From DATCDR01 sp036510575 (lineage in GTDB: Bacteria; Actinomycetota; Acidimicrobiia; Acidimicrobiales; Bog-793): a stretch of DNA of 37,184 nucleotides. Of the stretch, positions 5,799 through 14,179 are shown piece after piece. The stretch is from NCBI GenBank assembly GCA_036510575.1, contig DATCDR010000112.1:1-37184 (forward strand). Reading direction: 5' to 3'. Positions within the stretch are counted from its first letter, which is position 1. Each line of letters starts with the position of its first letter. The notes beneath the pieces are model-generated. The model was given only the letters and a program-made list of their open reading frames with translations. It made no database searches and had not been told where the DNA came from. Both the position numbers and the translations under genes were made by a program.

Positions 5799-8615
5799 CT
5801 AGTGCTGCGCAACGAGTGCCGTGTCGTCAGCCGGCGCCACGTGCGTCGGCACCACCGAGCGCGCGGTGACCTCCACGGCGGTGACCTTGTACTCCGGGCA
5901 ATTGGTTGCCCAGTCGGAGTATTCGGTGGTCACAACATTGGCACCTGACTCGGGGTAGTGGAACGTCGTATAGACGACGCCTTGAGGCATGCGGTCAGTG
6001 AGGTGGGCCCGAAGTGACGTGTCGCCGACTCGCGACGTGATCGTCACCCATGAGTCCTCGCTGATGCCGCGCTCTTCGGCATCATAGGGATGGATGTCGA
6101 GACGATCCTCTTCGTGCCAGATCACGTTGTCGGTGCGGCGGGTCTGTTGACCGACGTTGTACTGCGAAAGGATCCGCCCGGTCGTAAGTATCAACGGGAA
6201 GCGTCGATTCGCTCGCTCCTCGGTGGCGACGAACGGCGTGGGGACGAATCGGCCTTTTCCGCGGACGAACTGCCCGATGTGCATCACCGGCGTACCGAGC
6301 GGCGCCGCATCGTTACAGGGCCACTGCACGGAGCCCACCTCATCGAGCTTGGCGAATGACACACCAGAGAACGTCGGCGTCGTCGCTGCGATCTCGTCCA
6401 TGATCTGGGATGCCTCGTCCCAGCCCATTGGGTAGCCGAGTGCCGTCGCAAGCTCGGCGACGACCTCCCACTCCTGCTTGCCGGTCTTCGACGCCATGAC
6501 CGGTCGCACACGGTTGATGCGCCGCTCGGCGTTGGTGAAGGTGCCGTCCTTTTCGAGGAACGAGGTGCCAGGGAAGAAGACATGCGCGTACTTGGCGGTC
6601 TCGTTCAAGAAGAGATCCTGCACGATCACGAGCTCGAGCGCGGCGAGCGCTCGGCGGACGTGCTTGGTGTTCGGGTCAGACTGCGCGATGTCCTCACCCT
6701 GGACGAAGAGCGCCTTGAAGGTGCCCTCGACTGCGGCGTCGAACATGTTCGGGATCCGAAGCCCCGGTTCGGGGTCGAGGTGCGTCCCCCATACGGTGTC
6801 GAAGATCTCGCGCACCGTGTCGTCAGAGACGTGTCGGTAGCCGGGAAGCTCGTGCGGGAACGAGCCCATGTCACAGCTGCCCTGGACGTTGTTCTGGCCG
6901 CGGAGCGGGTTGACACCGACTCCCTCACGGCCGATATTCCCTGTCGCCATCGCCAGATTGGCCATCGCCATCACCATCGTCGAGCCCTGACTGTGCTCGG
7001 TCACACCGAGTCCGTAGTAGATCGCGCCATTCGGGGCGCTGGCGTAGCAACGAGCCGCCTCGCGAAGCGTGGCGGGAAGCACACCAGTCACGTCCTCGAG
7101 CGCCTCTGGGCTGTTCTCGGGACGAGAGATGAAGGCCTCCCAGGCTGCGAAGTCGTCGGTCTCACAACGAGCTGCGACGAAGTCGCGATCGACGAGGCCC
7201 TCTTCGATGATGACGTGCGCGATCGCATTCATCACCGCGACGTTCGTCCCCGGCTGAAGCGGCAGGTGGTAACTGGCACCGACGTGTGGGCTTCTCACGA
7301 GGTCGGTTCTCCTGGGGTCGACGACGATGAGCGTCGCACCCTCTCGAAGACGTCGCTTCATCCGGCTCGCGAACACCGGGTGGGCGTCGGTCGGGTTCGC
7401 CCCGATCACCATGATCACGTCGGACTCCATAACCGATTTGAAGTCCTGTGTCCCGGCCGAGGTGCCAAAGGTCTGCTTAAGCCCGTACCCGGTCGGCGAG
7501 TGGCACACGCGCGCGCACGTGTCGACGTTGTTGTTCATGAACGCGGCCCTGATCATCTTCTGGACCGCGTAGACCTCCTCGTTCGTGCACCTCGACGACG
7601 TGATCCCGCCGATCGAATTCCGCCCGTTCGCCGCCTGGATCTCGCGGAGCCGAGTTGCGGCAAAGGAGATCGCCTCCTCCCAGCTCGCCTCGCGCCACTC
7701 CTCGTCGATCGAGTCGCGAAGCAGCGGGGTGGTCACCCGGTCCTTGTGCGAGGCGTAGCCGAACGCGAAGCGTCCCTTCACACAACTGTGGCCCTCGTTC
7801 GCGCCGCCGTACTTGTACGGCACCATCCGAACGAGCTCATCACCGCGGAGCTCTGCCTTGAACACGCAGCCAACTCCGCAGTAGGCACAGGTGGTGAGCA
7901 CCGTTCGGCTCGGCGTGCCAAGTTCGATGACCGACTTCTCCTCGAGCGTGGCGGTCGGGCACACCTGGATGCAGGCACCACACGAGACGCACTCAGAGGC
8001 AAGGAAGTTCGTCCCGCCAGGTGAGACCTTCGACGCGAATCCCCTGCCGTCGATGGTCAGCGCGAAGGTGCCCTGGACCTCCTCACAGGCGCGGACGCAG
8101 CGCGAGCAGACGATGCACTTGGACGCGTCGAAGGTGAAGTACGGATTCGACTCGTCCTTTGCTGCACCAAGGTGGTTCTCTCCGGCATATCCGTACCGGA
8201 CGTCACGTAGGCCTACCGCCCCGGCCATGTCTTGAAGCTCGCAGTCCCCGTTCGCGGCACAGGTCAGGCAGTCGAGTGGATGATCGGAGATGTAGAGCTC
8301 CATCACTCCCCGGCGAAGGCGCTCGAGGCGAGCGGTCTGGGTTGAGACAACCATTCCGTCCGCGACAGGAGTCGTACACGAGGCGGGCGTGCCCCGCCGG
8401 CCCTCGATCTCGACGAGACAGAGCCGACACGATCCAAAAGATGCCAGCGAATCGGTCGCGCAGAGCTTGGGAACGTCAGTCCCGAGCATCGCCGCGGCGC
8501 GCATAACCGAGGTCCCGGCAGGAACCGTTACGCGTGCACCGTCAATCGTGACCTCGACGAGGTCCGTTGACGAAGACGCCGGGGTCCCGAAGTCGTGCTC
8601 CTTCAGCAAGGTCAT
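5799..8615 (-). CDS. fdsA: NAD-dependent formate dehydrogenase, molybdopterin catalytic subunit (FdsA)
   Basis: The 938-residue subunit oxidises formate to CO2 at a bis-molybdopterin centre. Cofactor ligands appear in the expected order: [2Fe-2S] Cys52, 63, 66, 80; a His/Cys [4Fe-4S] site His112, Cys116, 119, 125; two ferredoxin clusters at Cys167-170-173-177 and Cys209-212-215-219; then the CAYCGVGC cluster at 243-250 with Cys278. The metal ligand is Cys371 in ARVCHSPTG, followed by the catalytic His372, so this is a cysteine enzyme with no selenocysteine codon. The length matches the soluble FdsA type. ATG at 8615 follows AGGAG; upstream in-frame starts lie in non-conserved sequence. Electrons pass to FdsB/FdsG. 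Tungsten instead of molybdenum cannot be excluded. Confidence 0.97.
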   Translation of the reverse strand: MTLLKEHDFGTPASSSTDLVEVTIDGARVTVPAGTSVMRAAAMLGTDVPKLCATDSLASFGSCRLCLVEIEGRRGTPASCTTPVADGMVVSTQTARLERLRRGVMELYISDHPLDCLTCAANGDCELQDMAGAVGLRDVRYGYAGENHLGAAKDESNPYFTFDASKCIVCSRCVRACEEVQGTFALTIDGRGFASKVSPGGTNFLASECVSCGACIQVCPTATLEEKSVIELGTPSRTVLTTCAYCGVGCVFKAELRGDELVRMVPYKYGGANEGHSCVKGRFAFGYASHKDRVTTPLLRDSIDEEWREASWEEAISFAATRLREIQAANGRNSIGGITSSRCTNEEVYAVQKMIRAAFMNNNVDTCARVCHSPTGYGLKQTFGTSAGTQDFKSVMESDVIMVIGANPTDAHPVFASRMKRRLREGATLIVVDPRRTDLVRSPHVGASYHLPLQPGTNVAVMNAIAHVIIEEGLVDRDFVAARCETDDFAAWEAFISRPENSPEALEDVTGVLPATLREAARCYASAPNGAIYYGLGVTEHSQGSTMVMAMANLAMATGNIGREGVGVNPLRGQNNVQGSCDMGSFPHELPGYRHVSDDTVREIFDTVWGTHLDPEPGLRIPNMFDAAVEGTFKALFVQGEDIAQSDPNTKHVRRALAALELVIVQDLFLNETAKYAHVFFPGTSFLEKDGTFTNAERRINRVRPVMASKTGKQEWEVVAELATALGYPMGWDEASQIMDEIAATTPTFSGVSFAKLDEVGSVQWPCNDAAPLGTPVMHIGQFVRGKGRFVPTPFVATEERANRRFPLILTTGRILSQYNVGQQTRRTDNVIWHEEDRLDIHPYDAEERGISEDSWVTITSRVGDTSLRAHLTDRMPQGVVYTTFHYPESGANVVTTEYSDWATNCPEYKVTAVEVTARSVVPTHVAPADDTALVAQH

Positions 8616-8673
8616 CGAAGCGCTCCTAGTCGAAACGAGCCTATCCGCGATTTTCGAGAATTCAGGCGCCTGG

Positions 8674-10221
8674 TCATCGGTCGAAGTCCTCCGGGAAGTA
8701 AGAGAGCGCACTACGCACCGGCATCGGCGTCAATCCGCCCATCGCGCAAAGCGAACCATCGGTCATCAGCTCGCAGAGATCCTCGAGCAGTTCGAAGTTG
8801 GCTTCTCGTTCGACGCCGGCGATGATCTTGTCGATCACCTCGACGCCGCGGACCGACCCGACCCGGCACGGCGTGCATTTCCCACATGACTCCTCCGCGC
8901 AGAACTCCATCGCGAATCGAGCCTGGTGAGCCATGTCCACGCTGTCGTCAAAGACCACGATCCCTCCGTGACCTACCATCGCCCCGATCGCGGCGAATGC
9001 CTCGTAGTCCATCTCGACATCGAAGCGGCTAGCTGGAAGGTAGGCACCGAGCGGACCGCCCACTTGTACGGCGCGGACCGGCGCACCGCTGCGGGTCCCG
9101 CCGCCGAACTCCTCGACGAGTCGTCCGAGGGTGATGCCGAAGGCACACTCGACGACGCCGCCGCGAGCGATGTTCCCGCCGAGCTGGAAGACCTGCGTGC
9201 CACGGGAGTTGTTCACACCGAGCGCCGCATAGGCCGCGCCTCCCGCGGCGAGGATCCCTGGAATCGACGCGAACGTGAGCACGTTGTTGATCACCGTCGG
9301 CTTGCCGAAGAGCCCAGCGTGTGCCGGCAGCGGCGGCTTGGCCCGGACGATCCCGCGACGCCCCTCGAGGCTCTCGAGCATCGCCGTCTCTTCCCCGCAG
9401 ATGTAGGCGCCGGCACCGACGCGAACGGCCAGGTCGAACCGCTTCCCGGATCCGAGGACGTTCTCGCCGACTAGGCCGTGCAGGTACGCCAGCTCAATCG
9501 CCGTGATCATCGTGGCGATGGCGTCGGGATACTCCGAGCGAATGTAGACAAAGCCCTCGGTTGCACCGAGCACGACGCCGGCGATCGTCATTCCCTCGAT
9601 TAGGCAGAACGGATCACCCTCCATCAACATCCGATCGGCGAAGGTGCCTGAGTCGCCCTCATCGGCATTGGCACAGACGAACTTCTGATCGCTCGTCGCG
9701 TCGAGCACGGTCTTCCACTTGATGCCGGTCGGAAAGCCAGCCCCACCGCGGCCGCGAACCCCACTCGTCTGGATCTCCGCGACGACCGCCTCGCCGGGGA
9801 GTTCGAGCGCCCGGCGAAGCCCTACTAGGCCGCCTGCTGCCTGGTACTCCTCCAAGGAGACCGGATCGATGACACCGACTCTCGAGAAGGTACGCCGATC
9901 TTGACCTTTTAAGAACGGGATCTCCTCAGTCAGACCGAGCCCAAGGCGATGCCGACCGCCATCGATGAAGCCGGCATCGAAGAGACCCACTACGTCCGCG
10001 ACCTGCACCGGACCGTAAGCGATGCGTCCCTCGTCGGTGACGATCTCGACGAGCGGTTCGAGAAAGCACATCCCCCTAGAGCCGTTCCTGACGAGTCGGA
10101 GCTCGATTCCGCGCCGCCCGGCCTCTTCCACAATGGCCTCGGCGACCTCGTCGGCTCCGACCGAACGCGCCGCGGCATCACGTGGGACGTAGCAGGTCAC
10201 GCCACCTAGAGGACCGGTCAT
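8674..10221 (-). CDS. fdsB: NAD-dependent formate dehydrogenase, flavin/NADH-binding beta subunit (FdsB)
   Basis: This 515-residue subunit is homologous to NuoF of complex I and passes electrons from the Fe-S chain through FMN to NAD+. It has an N-terminal thioredoxin-like region (about 1-110), the NADH/FMN glycine motif GRGGAGFPTG at 157-166, ANADEGDSGTF at 184-194 and GAGAYICGEETAM at 269-281. The [4Fe-4S] ligands are Cys446, 449, 452 (ESCGKCTPCR) and Cys492. The ATG overlaps the fdsG stop by 4 bp (ATGA), implying coupled translation, and fdsA follows after 58 bp. Confidence 0.96.
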   Translation of the reverse strand: MTGPLGGVTCYVPRDAAARSVGADEVAEAIVEEAGRRGIELRLVRNGSRGMCFLEPLVEIVTDEGRIAYGPVQVADVVGLFDAGFIDGGRHRLGLGLTEEIPFLKGQDRRTFSRVGVIDPVSLEEYQAAGGLVGLRRALELPGEAVVAEIQTSGVRGRGGAGFPTGIKWKTVLDATSDQKFVCANADEGDSGTFADRMLMEGDPFCLIEGMTIAGVVLGATEGFVYIRSEYPDAIATMITAIELAYLHGLVGENVLGSGKRFDLAVRVGAGAYICGEETAMLESLEGRRGIVRAKPPLPAHAGLFGKPTVINNVLTFASIPGILAAGGAAYAALGVNNSRGTQVFQLGGNIARGGVVECAFGITLGRLVEEFGGGTRSGAPVRAVQVGGPLGAYLPASRFDVEMDYEAFAAIGAMVGHGGIVVFDDSVDMAHQARFAMEFCAEESCGKCTPCRVGSVRGVEVIDKIIAGVEREANFELLEDLCELMTDGSLCAMGGLTPMPVRSALSYFPEDFDR

Positions 10222-10712
10222 CGCGTGGCCCGAATGGATTCCACGATCGCGTCAAACCGCTCAGGTGTGACCCTGCCGACGAGTCGATCCTCGACCATCA
10301 CCGCGGGTGAGAGCGCGCAGTTGCCGAGGCAGAAGACCTGCTCGAGGCGGACCGTGCCGTCACCGGTCTCCTCCCCGCACGCGATGCCGAGTGCCAACTC
10401 CGCGTGAGCGAGCAGTCCAACCCCCCCAACGGACTGGCAGGCCTCGGCGCGACAGATCCGAATCGTGGTGGCATTCGTCGCGCTCTGGCGGAAGTCTCCG
10501 TAAAAAGTGAGCACGCCATAGACCTCCGCGCGCGAGATGTTGAGTGCTTCGGCGATCGGACCAAGCGCACGTTCATCGATGTAGCCGAAATGCCCCTGTA
10601 GTCGATGGAAGATCGGTAGAAGTGGGCCTCGCTGCGATTTCTCCTCATCGATCAGGCGCGCCGCTTCGGCCTCGGAGTACGGCTCATAACGCCTCGCTTG
10701 ACTGGCTTCCAC
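10218..10712 (-). CDS. fdsG: NAD-dependent formate dehydrogenase gamma subunit (FdsG, NuoE-like)
   Basis: A 164-residue thioredoxin-fold [2Fe-2S] protein related to NuoE. Cluster ligands are Cys87, Cys92, Cys128 and Cys132 (CRAEAC and VFCLGNC). The N-terminal helical part with RLQGHFGYIDERAL (38-50) and AEVYGVLTFYGDF (62-74) is typical of the family. It is the first gene of the operon; GTG at 10712 is preceded by a purine-rich GAAGAGGG. The promoter should lie in the 100 bp between it and purF; a TATAGG sequence is visible there on the minus strand but lacks a convincing -35. Confidence 0.95.
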   Translation of the reverse strand: MEASQARRYEPYSEAEAARLIDEEKSQRGPLLPIFHRLQGHFGYIDERALGPIAEALNISRAEVYGVLTFYGDFRQSATNATTIRICRAEACQSVGGVGLLAHAELALGIACGEETGDGTVRLEQVFCLGNCALSPAVMVEDRLVGRVTPERFDAIVESIRATR

Positions 10713-10812
10713 CTGGGCCCTCTTCGAGTGTCATCAGGAGCAGAACCGCTCCATGGCAGGGCTTTAGCCTATAGGTACGCGGTCGAAGGTCCTCGAACGA
10801 GAGGGGCTCGTG

Positions 10813-12249
10813 CTACTCAGGTGATCCGGCGCCGACCGAGAGCATGATCGGCACCGACGTCGGATATTTACCTGTCAGGCAGGCGGTACAGAACCCAGGG
10901 TCACCGACGCCTATCGCCTCTTTTAGCCCCTCAAGACTGAGATAGGTGACCGAGTCGGCGTCAAGATGCGCAGCGATCTGCGACGGTTCGACCTGGGCCG
11001 CGAGCAGGCCGTCGCGTGTCGGCGTGTCGATGCCATAAAAGCAGGGCCACGCCCACGGTGGCGACGAGATCGCGAGGTGGACCTCGGTGGCACCTGCCTC
11101 CCGCAACATCTTGACGACCTGGCGGGTGGTGGTACCCCGCACGATCGAATCGTCGACAACAACGAGGCGGCGACCGTCGATGCTCTCGGGCAGCGGATTG
11201 AGCTTTCTCCGCACCGCCTCAACCCGGGCCTGCTGTGTGGGTGCGAGAAAGGTCCGACCGATGTAGCGGTTCTTCACGAGCGCCTGGCCAAAGGGGATGC
11301 CACTTCGCTCCGCGTACCCCTCGGCCGCTGGCACTCCAGAGTCGGGGACGCCGACGACGAGGTCTGCGTCGATTCCAGACTCCGCGGCGAGCCGCGCGCC
11401 CATCCGGCGCCGTGCCGCGTGGACTTCGCGGCCAAGGAGGCGGCTGTCTGGACGCGCAAAGTAGACGAACTCGAAGATGCAAAGCCGCGGGTCTATCCGC
11501 TCTGGTGGGAACGGGAAACTCGAATGCACGCCCTCGTCGTCAATAACGATCATCTCGCCGGGCTCGAGTTCGCGGACGAAGTGCGCGCCGACGATGTCAA
11601 GTGCCGGCGTCTCCGAGGCGATGACGTAGCCGATGCCGCTCGGCGTCACGAGTTCGCCAAGGCAAAGCGGCCGAAAGCCGTTGGGATCACGAATGCCAAT
11701 GAGCCGCTTGGCGTCAATGACACCGAGCGAAAAGGCACCTTCGAGGCGGGGGAGCACCTCAGCCAAGGCTCGTTCCAGCTCATGGCCGTCCCCGAGACCA
11801 GCTAGGGCCTCCGCCGGGAAGGCATCGGCGATCAGCTCGGCGACCAGGTCGCTGTCTGAGCCAAGAACACCTGGCAGCATTCCCTGCGCCTGCTCCAAGG
11901 CGGCGACGTTAGTGAGGTTGCCGTTGTGGCCGAGCGCGAATCCCGACACCCCTACAGATCGAAACGCCGGCTGGGCGTTTTGCCACGTGGACTTTCCCGC
12001 GGTCGAGTAGCGCACGTGGCCAAGGCCGAGGCTGCCTTGCAGCGAGGAGAGCTTCCGCTCGTCGAAGACAGAGGTCACGAGACCCATGTCCTTCACGACC
12101 GTGAGCATCTCGCCGTCCGCTATCGCCATGCCAGCAGACTCTTGACCACGGTGTTGAAGGGCGAACAGCCCGTCGAAGACGAGCTCGGCAACTTGAACCC
12201 CTGGCGCGTAGACGCCGAAGACCCCACAGGCTTCTTTCACTTGATCCAT
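10813..12249 (-). CDS. purF: Amidophosphoribosyltransferase (PurF)
   Basis: First enzyme of de novo purine synthesis: PRPP plus glutamine gives phosphoribosylamine. The 478-residue protein has a 7-residue propeptide (MDQVKEA) before the N-terminal nucleophile Cys8 of the Ntn glutaminase domain, conserved LQHRGQESAG at 31-40 and GHNGNL at 108-112, and the PRPP loop LVVVDDSIVRGTTT at 362-375. Cys257, 403, 454 and 457 match the [4Fe-4S] ligands of the Bacillus-type enzyme, so this is the oxygen-sensitive Fe-S class. ATG at 12249 follows AAGGTGG; a longer frame upstream is not conserved and would block propeptide processing. It is divergent from the PHP gene, with a 76-bp intergenic region. Confidence 0.97.
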   Translation of the reverse strand: MDQVKEACGVFGVYAPGVQVAELVFDGLFALQHRGQESAGMAIADGEMLTVVKDMGLVTSVFDERKLSSLQGSLGLGHVRYSTAGKSTWQNAQPAFRSVGVSGFALGHNGNLTNVAALEQAQGMLPGVLGSDSDLVAELIADAFPAEALAGLGDGHELERALAEVLPRLEGAFSLGVIDAKRLIGIRDPNGFRPLCLGELVTPSGIGYVIASETPALDIVGAHFVRELEPGEMIVIDDEGVHSSFPFPPERIDPRLCIFEFVYFARPDSRLLGREVHAARRRMGARLAAESGIDADLVVGVPDSGVPAAEGYAERSGIPFGQALVKNRYIGRTFLAPTQQARVEAVRRKLNPLPESIDGRRLVVVDDSIVRGTTTRQVVKMLREAGATEVHLAISSPPWAWPCFYGIDTPTRDGLLAAQVEPSQIAAHLDADSVTYLSLEGLKEAIGVGDPGFCTACLTGKYPTSVPIMLSVGAGSPE

Positions 12250-12325
12250 TCTGCCACCTTGGCGCGACTTATCCGGCAACGCCGAAAGGCGCACTCGGTA
12301 GCCTTCTGCAGTCGGAGAGGAGCCA

Positions 12326-13165
12326 GTGGTGATCGATCTTCATACGCACTCGAGGTTCTCCGACGGCTCTGCAACGCCGACAGAGGTGATCGACCTCGCT
12401 GTCGAGGCGGGATGCACGGCGATCGCGCTCACTGACCACGACGGGCTGGCAGGTCTGACAGAGGCAGAGAACCGCGCCGCGGCCACCGGGATCGCATTCG
12501 TCCGGGGGTGCGAAGTCTCCGCGAGCTTCCAGCCGGGCTCGCTTCATTTGCTCTGCTACTTCGTGCCTGCCGAAGGGCCGCTCTCGAAAAAGCTGGCCGA
12601 CCTCCGCGCGGATCGAGAGCGGCGAAATGAGCAGCTGCTGCAGCTCTTGAACGATCTCCGCATAGAGATCACCCGCGAGGAGGTAGAAGTCGAGGCAGGC
12701 AGCGACGTCATCGGCCGGCCGCATTTCGCGGCGGTGCTGATTCGTCACGGCGTGGTGGATTCGATCGAAGAGGCGTTCCAACGTTTTCTCGCCAAGGGGG
12801 CACCCGCGTACGTAGAGCGCGAGCACGTCGAGCCCGTTGAGATCCTCGAGCTCGCCGCCCGCTCCGGCGCGCTCACGTCGATCGCCCATCCGATGACCCT
12901 CGGGCTCGCTCCCGCCGAGCTCGACCGACTCCTTGATGACTATGCCGGCTCGGGCTTAACCGGGCTGGAGTCCTACTACTCGAGCTACGACGCCGACCTC
13001 CAAAAAGACCTCGTCGCGATCGCACGACACCACGATCTCGTGCCGACGGGCGGTTCGGACTTTCACGGCACATTCAAGCCGGGCCTTCAGATCGGGATCG
13101 GACGAGGCGAGCTCTGTGTTCCCGATGAGGTCCTCGACGAACTCCGATCTCGTCGCGCCTCCTAG
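12326..13165 (+). CDS. PHP-domain phosphoesterase (RNase AM/YciV-like)
   Basis: A 279-residue PHP-superfamily metal-dependent hydrolase of the TrpH/YciV type. Metal ligands are all visible: His6 and His8 (DLHTHS), Asp13, His38 (LTDHDG), Glu63, His74, His133 (RPHF), His188 (IAHP), Asp245 and His247 (SDFHG). E. coli YciV (RNase AM) is a 5'-3' exoribonuclease that trims 5' ends of rRNA and also removes 3'-phosphates from nucleotides; actinobacterial relatives hydrolyse nucleoside phosphates. Which activity applies here is unknown. GTG at 12326 is preceded by GGAGAGGAG. It is divergent from purF, but a link to purine metabolism is only inference. Confidence 0.9.
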   Translation: MVIDLHTHSRFSDGSATPTEVIDLAVEAGCTAIALTDHDGLAGLTEAENRAAATGIAFVRGCEVSASFQPGSLHLLCYFVPAEGPLSKKLADLRADRERRNEQLLQLLNDLRIEITREEVEVEAGSDVIGRPHFAAVLIRHGVVDSIEEAFQRFLAKGAPAYVEREHVEPVEILELAARSGALTSIAHPMTLGLAPAELDRLLDDYAGSGLTGLESYYSSYDADLQKDLVAIARHHDLVPTGGSDFHGTFKPGLQIGIGRGELCVPDEVLDELRSRRAS

Positions 13166-13230
13166 GGCGGCGACCGTCTGAATCAAACCGCTCGGCGCGA
13201 TCGTGACCGAGTACAACCTGGACAACTGAT

Positions 13231-13246
13231 GTCGGCGATCGCCGAC
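13231..13246. terminator. Perfect 16-bp palindrome between convergent genes
   Basis: gtcggcgatcgccgac reads the same on both strands and sits in the 99-bp gap between the PHP gene and the short PrpD-like gene. It can form a hairpin with a 6-bp stem and GATC loop in either transcript. There is no T-tract. It could be a bidirectional terminator or simply a GCGATCGC-type palindrome. Confidence 0.3.
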
Positions 13247-13264
13247 CGCGCCGGTCCGAGCAGC

Positions 13265-14179
13265 TCAATGATCAGCTAGCAGCTCCGCCTCGCTTAGCAC
13301 TGCGGCGAGATCCCCGGAGTCGGAGAGGTGAAACGCCGCTTCATAGAGCGCGTCGGCATGCGCCGTCCCGTCATTTGGCGCAGCAAGCTCGGCCCGCCAG
13401 ATGCGGCCAAGCTCACTTGCCAGCTTCGCCGCGTCGGCGCCCTCGGAGACCAGCGCCAAGAGCCCGCGTCGGCCTTCGAGTGGGAGCGGATCTCCGATCA
13501 GGCCGACGGCAGCCACCACCGCTGCCTCGACGCCATCATTGGCCGCACGTCCTGCTACGAGCGCAGGAACGCTGACACCGGAACCGATTGCGAAGCCTGC
13601 GGCCTGGGTGGCAGCGAACGCCATCGCGGCGAGATGGTTCTCACTACTTCTCCCAAGTGTGCGACAGGCCGCTACTGCCGCGCCCACTCGGCCGGCAGTG
13701 CCCGCGACTCGCCAACCGCGCTCGCTGTGCCGCTCACCGAGCGCATCGGCGATCCGTGCTGCGGCCTCGAGGCCGGCGACCACGCCGACGAGGAGATCAG
13801 CAGGCTCGACGTCCGCGGACTCTGCAACCGCGATGGCAGCCGCCGCGACGACGTCAGAGATCTGGCGCTCGACGCTTCTCGCGCCACCTGACAAGGTCAC
13901 CTGGGCGGCGGCCGCGTTCAGCAACGCCCCGTATCCGGCGCCGAGTTGCACCCGCCGCCCCACAACGCTTGCTTCAGGGGTCGAGTTCAACGGCGATACA
14001 ACCTCGAAGAGTTGGCCGAGTACCTCGTCGTCCCATCCGTCAGCGGCGCCTCGGAGCAGCTCGGCGATCGCCTCGACCGCCAACTCGACCAGGCCGCTCG
14101 AGAGCTCGCCGTAGGTCAAATTGGCGCTAAAGGTTGCAAGGAGGGAGCTCGGGCTCGGACCTTCCACCACGTCGCTCAA
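13265..14179 (-). CDS. Short, degenerate MmgE/PrpD-like protein
   Basis: The 304-residue protein resembles the N-terminal helical domain of MmgE/PrpD enzymes but lacks their C-terminal domain (usual length about 450). HSERGWRVAGTAGRVGAAVAA at 151-171 is a degraded copy of the family motif, followed by the usual GAA-rich helices; the active-site Asp-rich segment and KxFxCG segment of the full-length neighbour are missing. Its ATG overlaps the stop of the full-length gene (ATGA), so both are made together. It may be a non-catalytic partner or a decaying duplicate; third-position G/C bias and an intact frame argue for a real protein. Confidence 0.75.
   Translation of the reverse strand: MSDVVEGPSPSSLLATFSANLTYGELSSGLVELAVEAIAELLRGAADGWDDEVLGQLFEVVSPLNSTPEASVVGRRVQLGAGYGALLNAAAAQVTLSGGARSVERQISDVVAAAAIAVAESADVEPADLLVGVVAGLEAAARIADALGERHSERGWRVAGTAGRVGAAVAACRTLGRSSENHLAAMAFAATQAAGFAIGSGVSVPALVAGRAANDGVEAAVVAAVGLIGDPLPLEGRRGLLALVSEGADAAKLASELGRIWRAELAAPNDGTAHADALYEAAFHLSDSGDLAAVLSEAELLADH

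Noticed and set aside
6582..8024. A long 480-codon open frame on the plus strand opposite fdsA
   Set aside because: It is the antisense shadow of a GC-rich gene with all cofactor motifs on the minus strand; its translation is Arg/His/Val-rich without any family pattern.
5799..8615. Possible selenocysteine formate dehydrogenase
   Set aside because: No in-frame TGA occurs; the metal ligand position is a cysteine codon in ARVCHSPTG.
12250..12294. Upstream extension of purF
   Set aside because: It would place residues before the short propeptide that must be removed to expose Cys8, and the AAGGTGG site fits the ATG at 12249.
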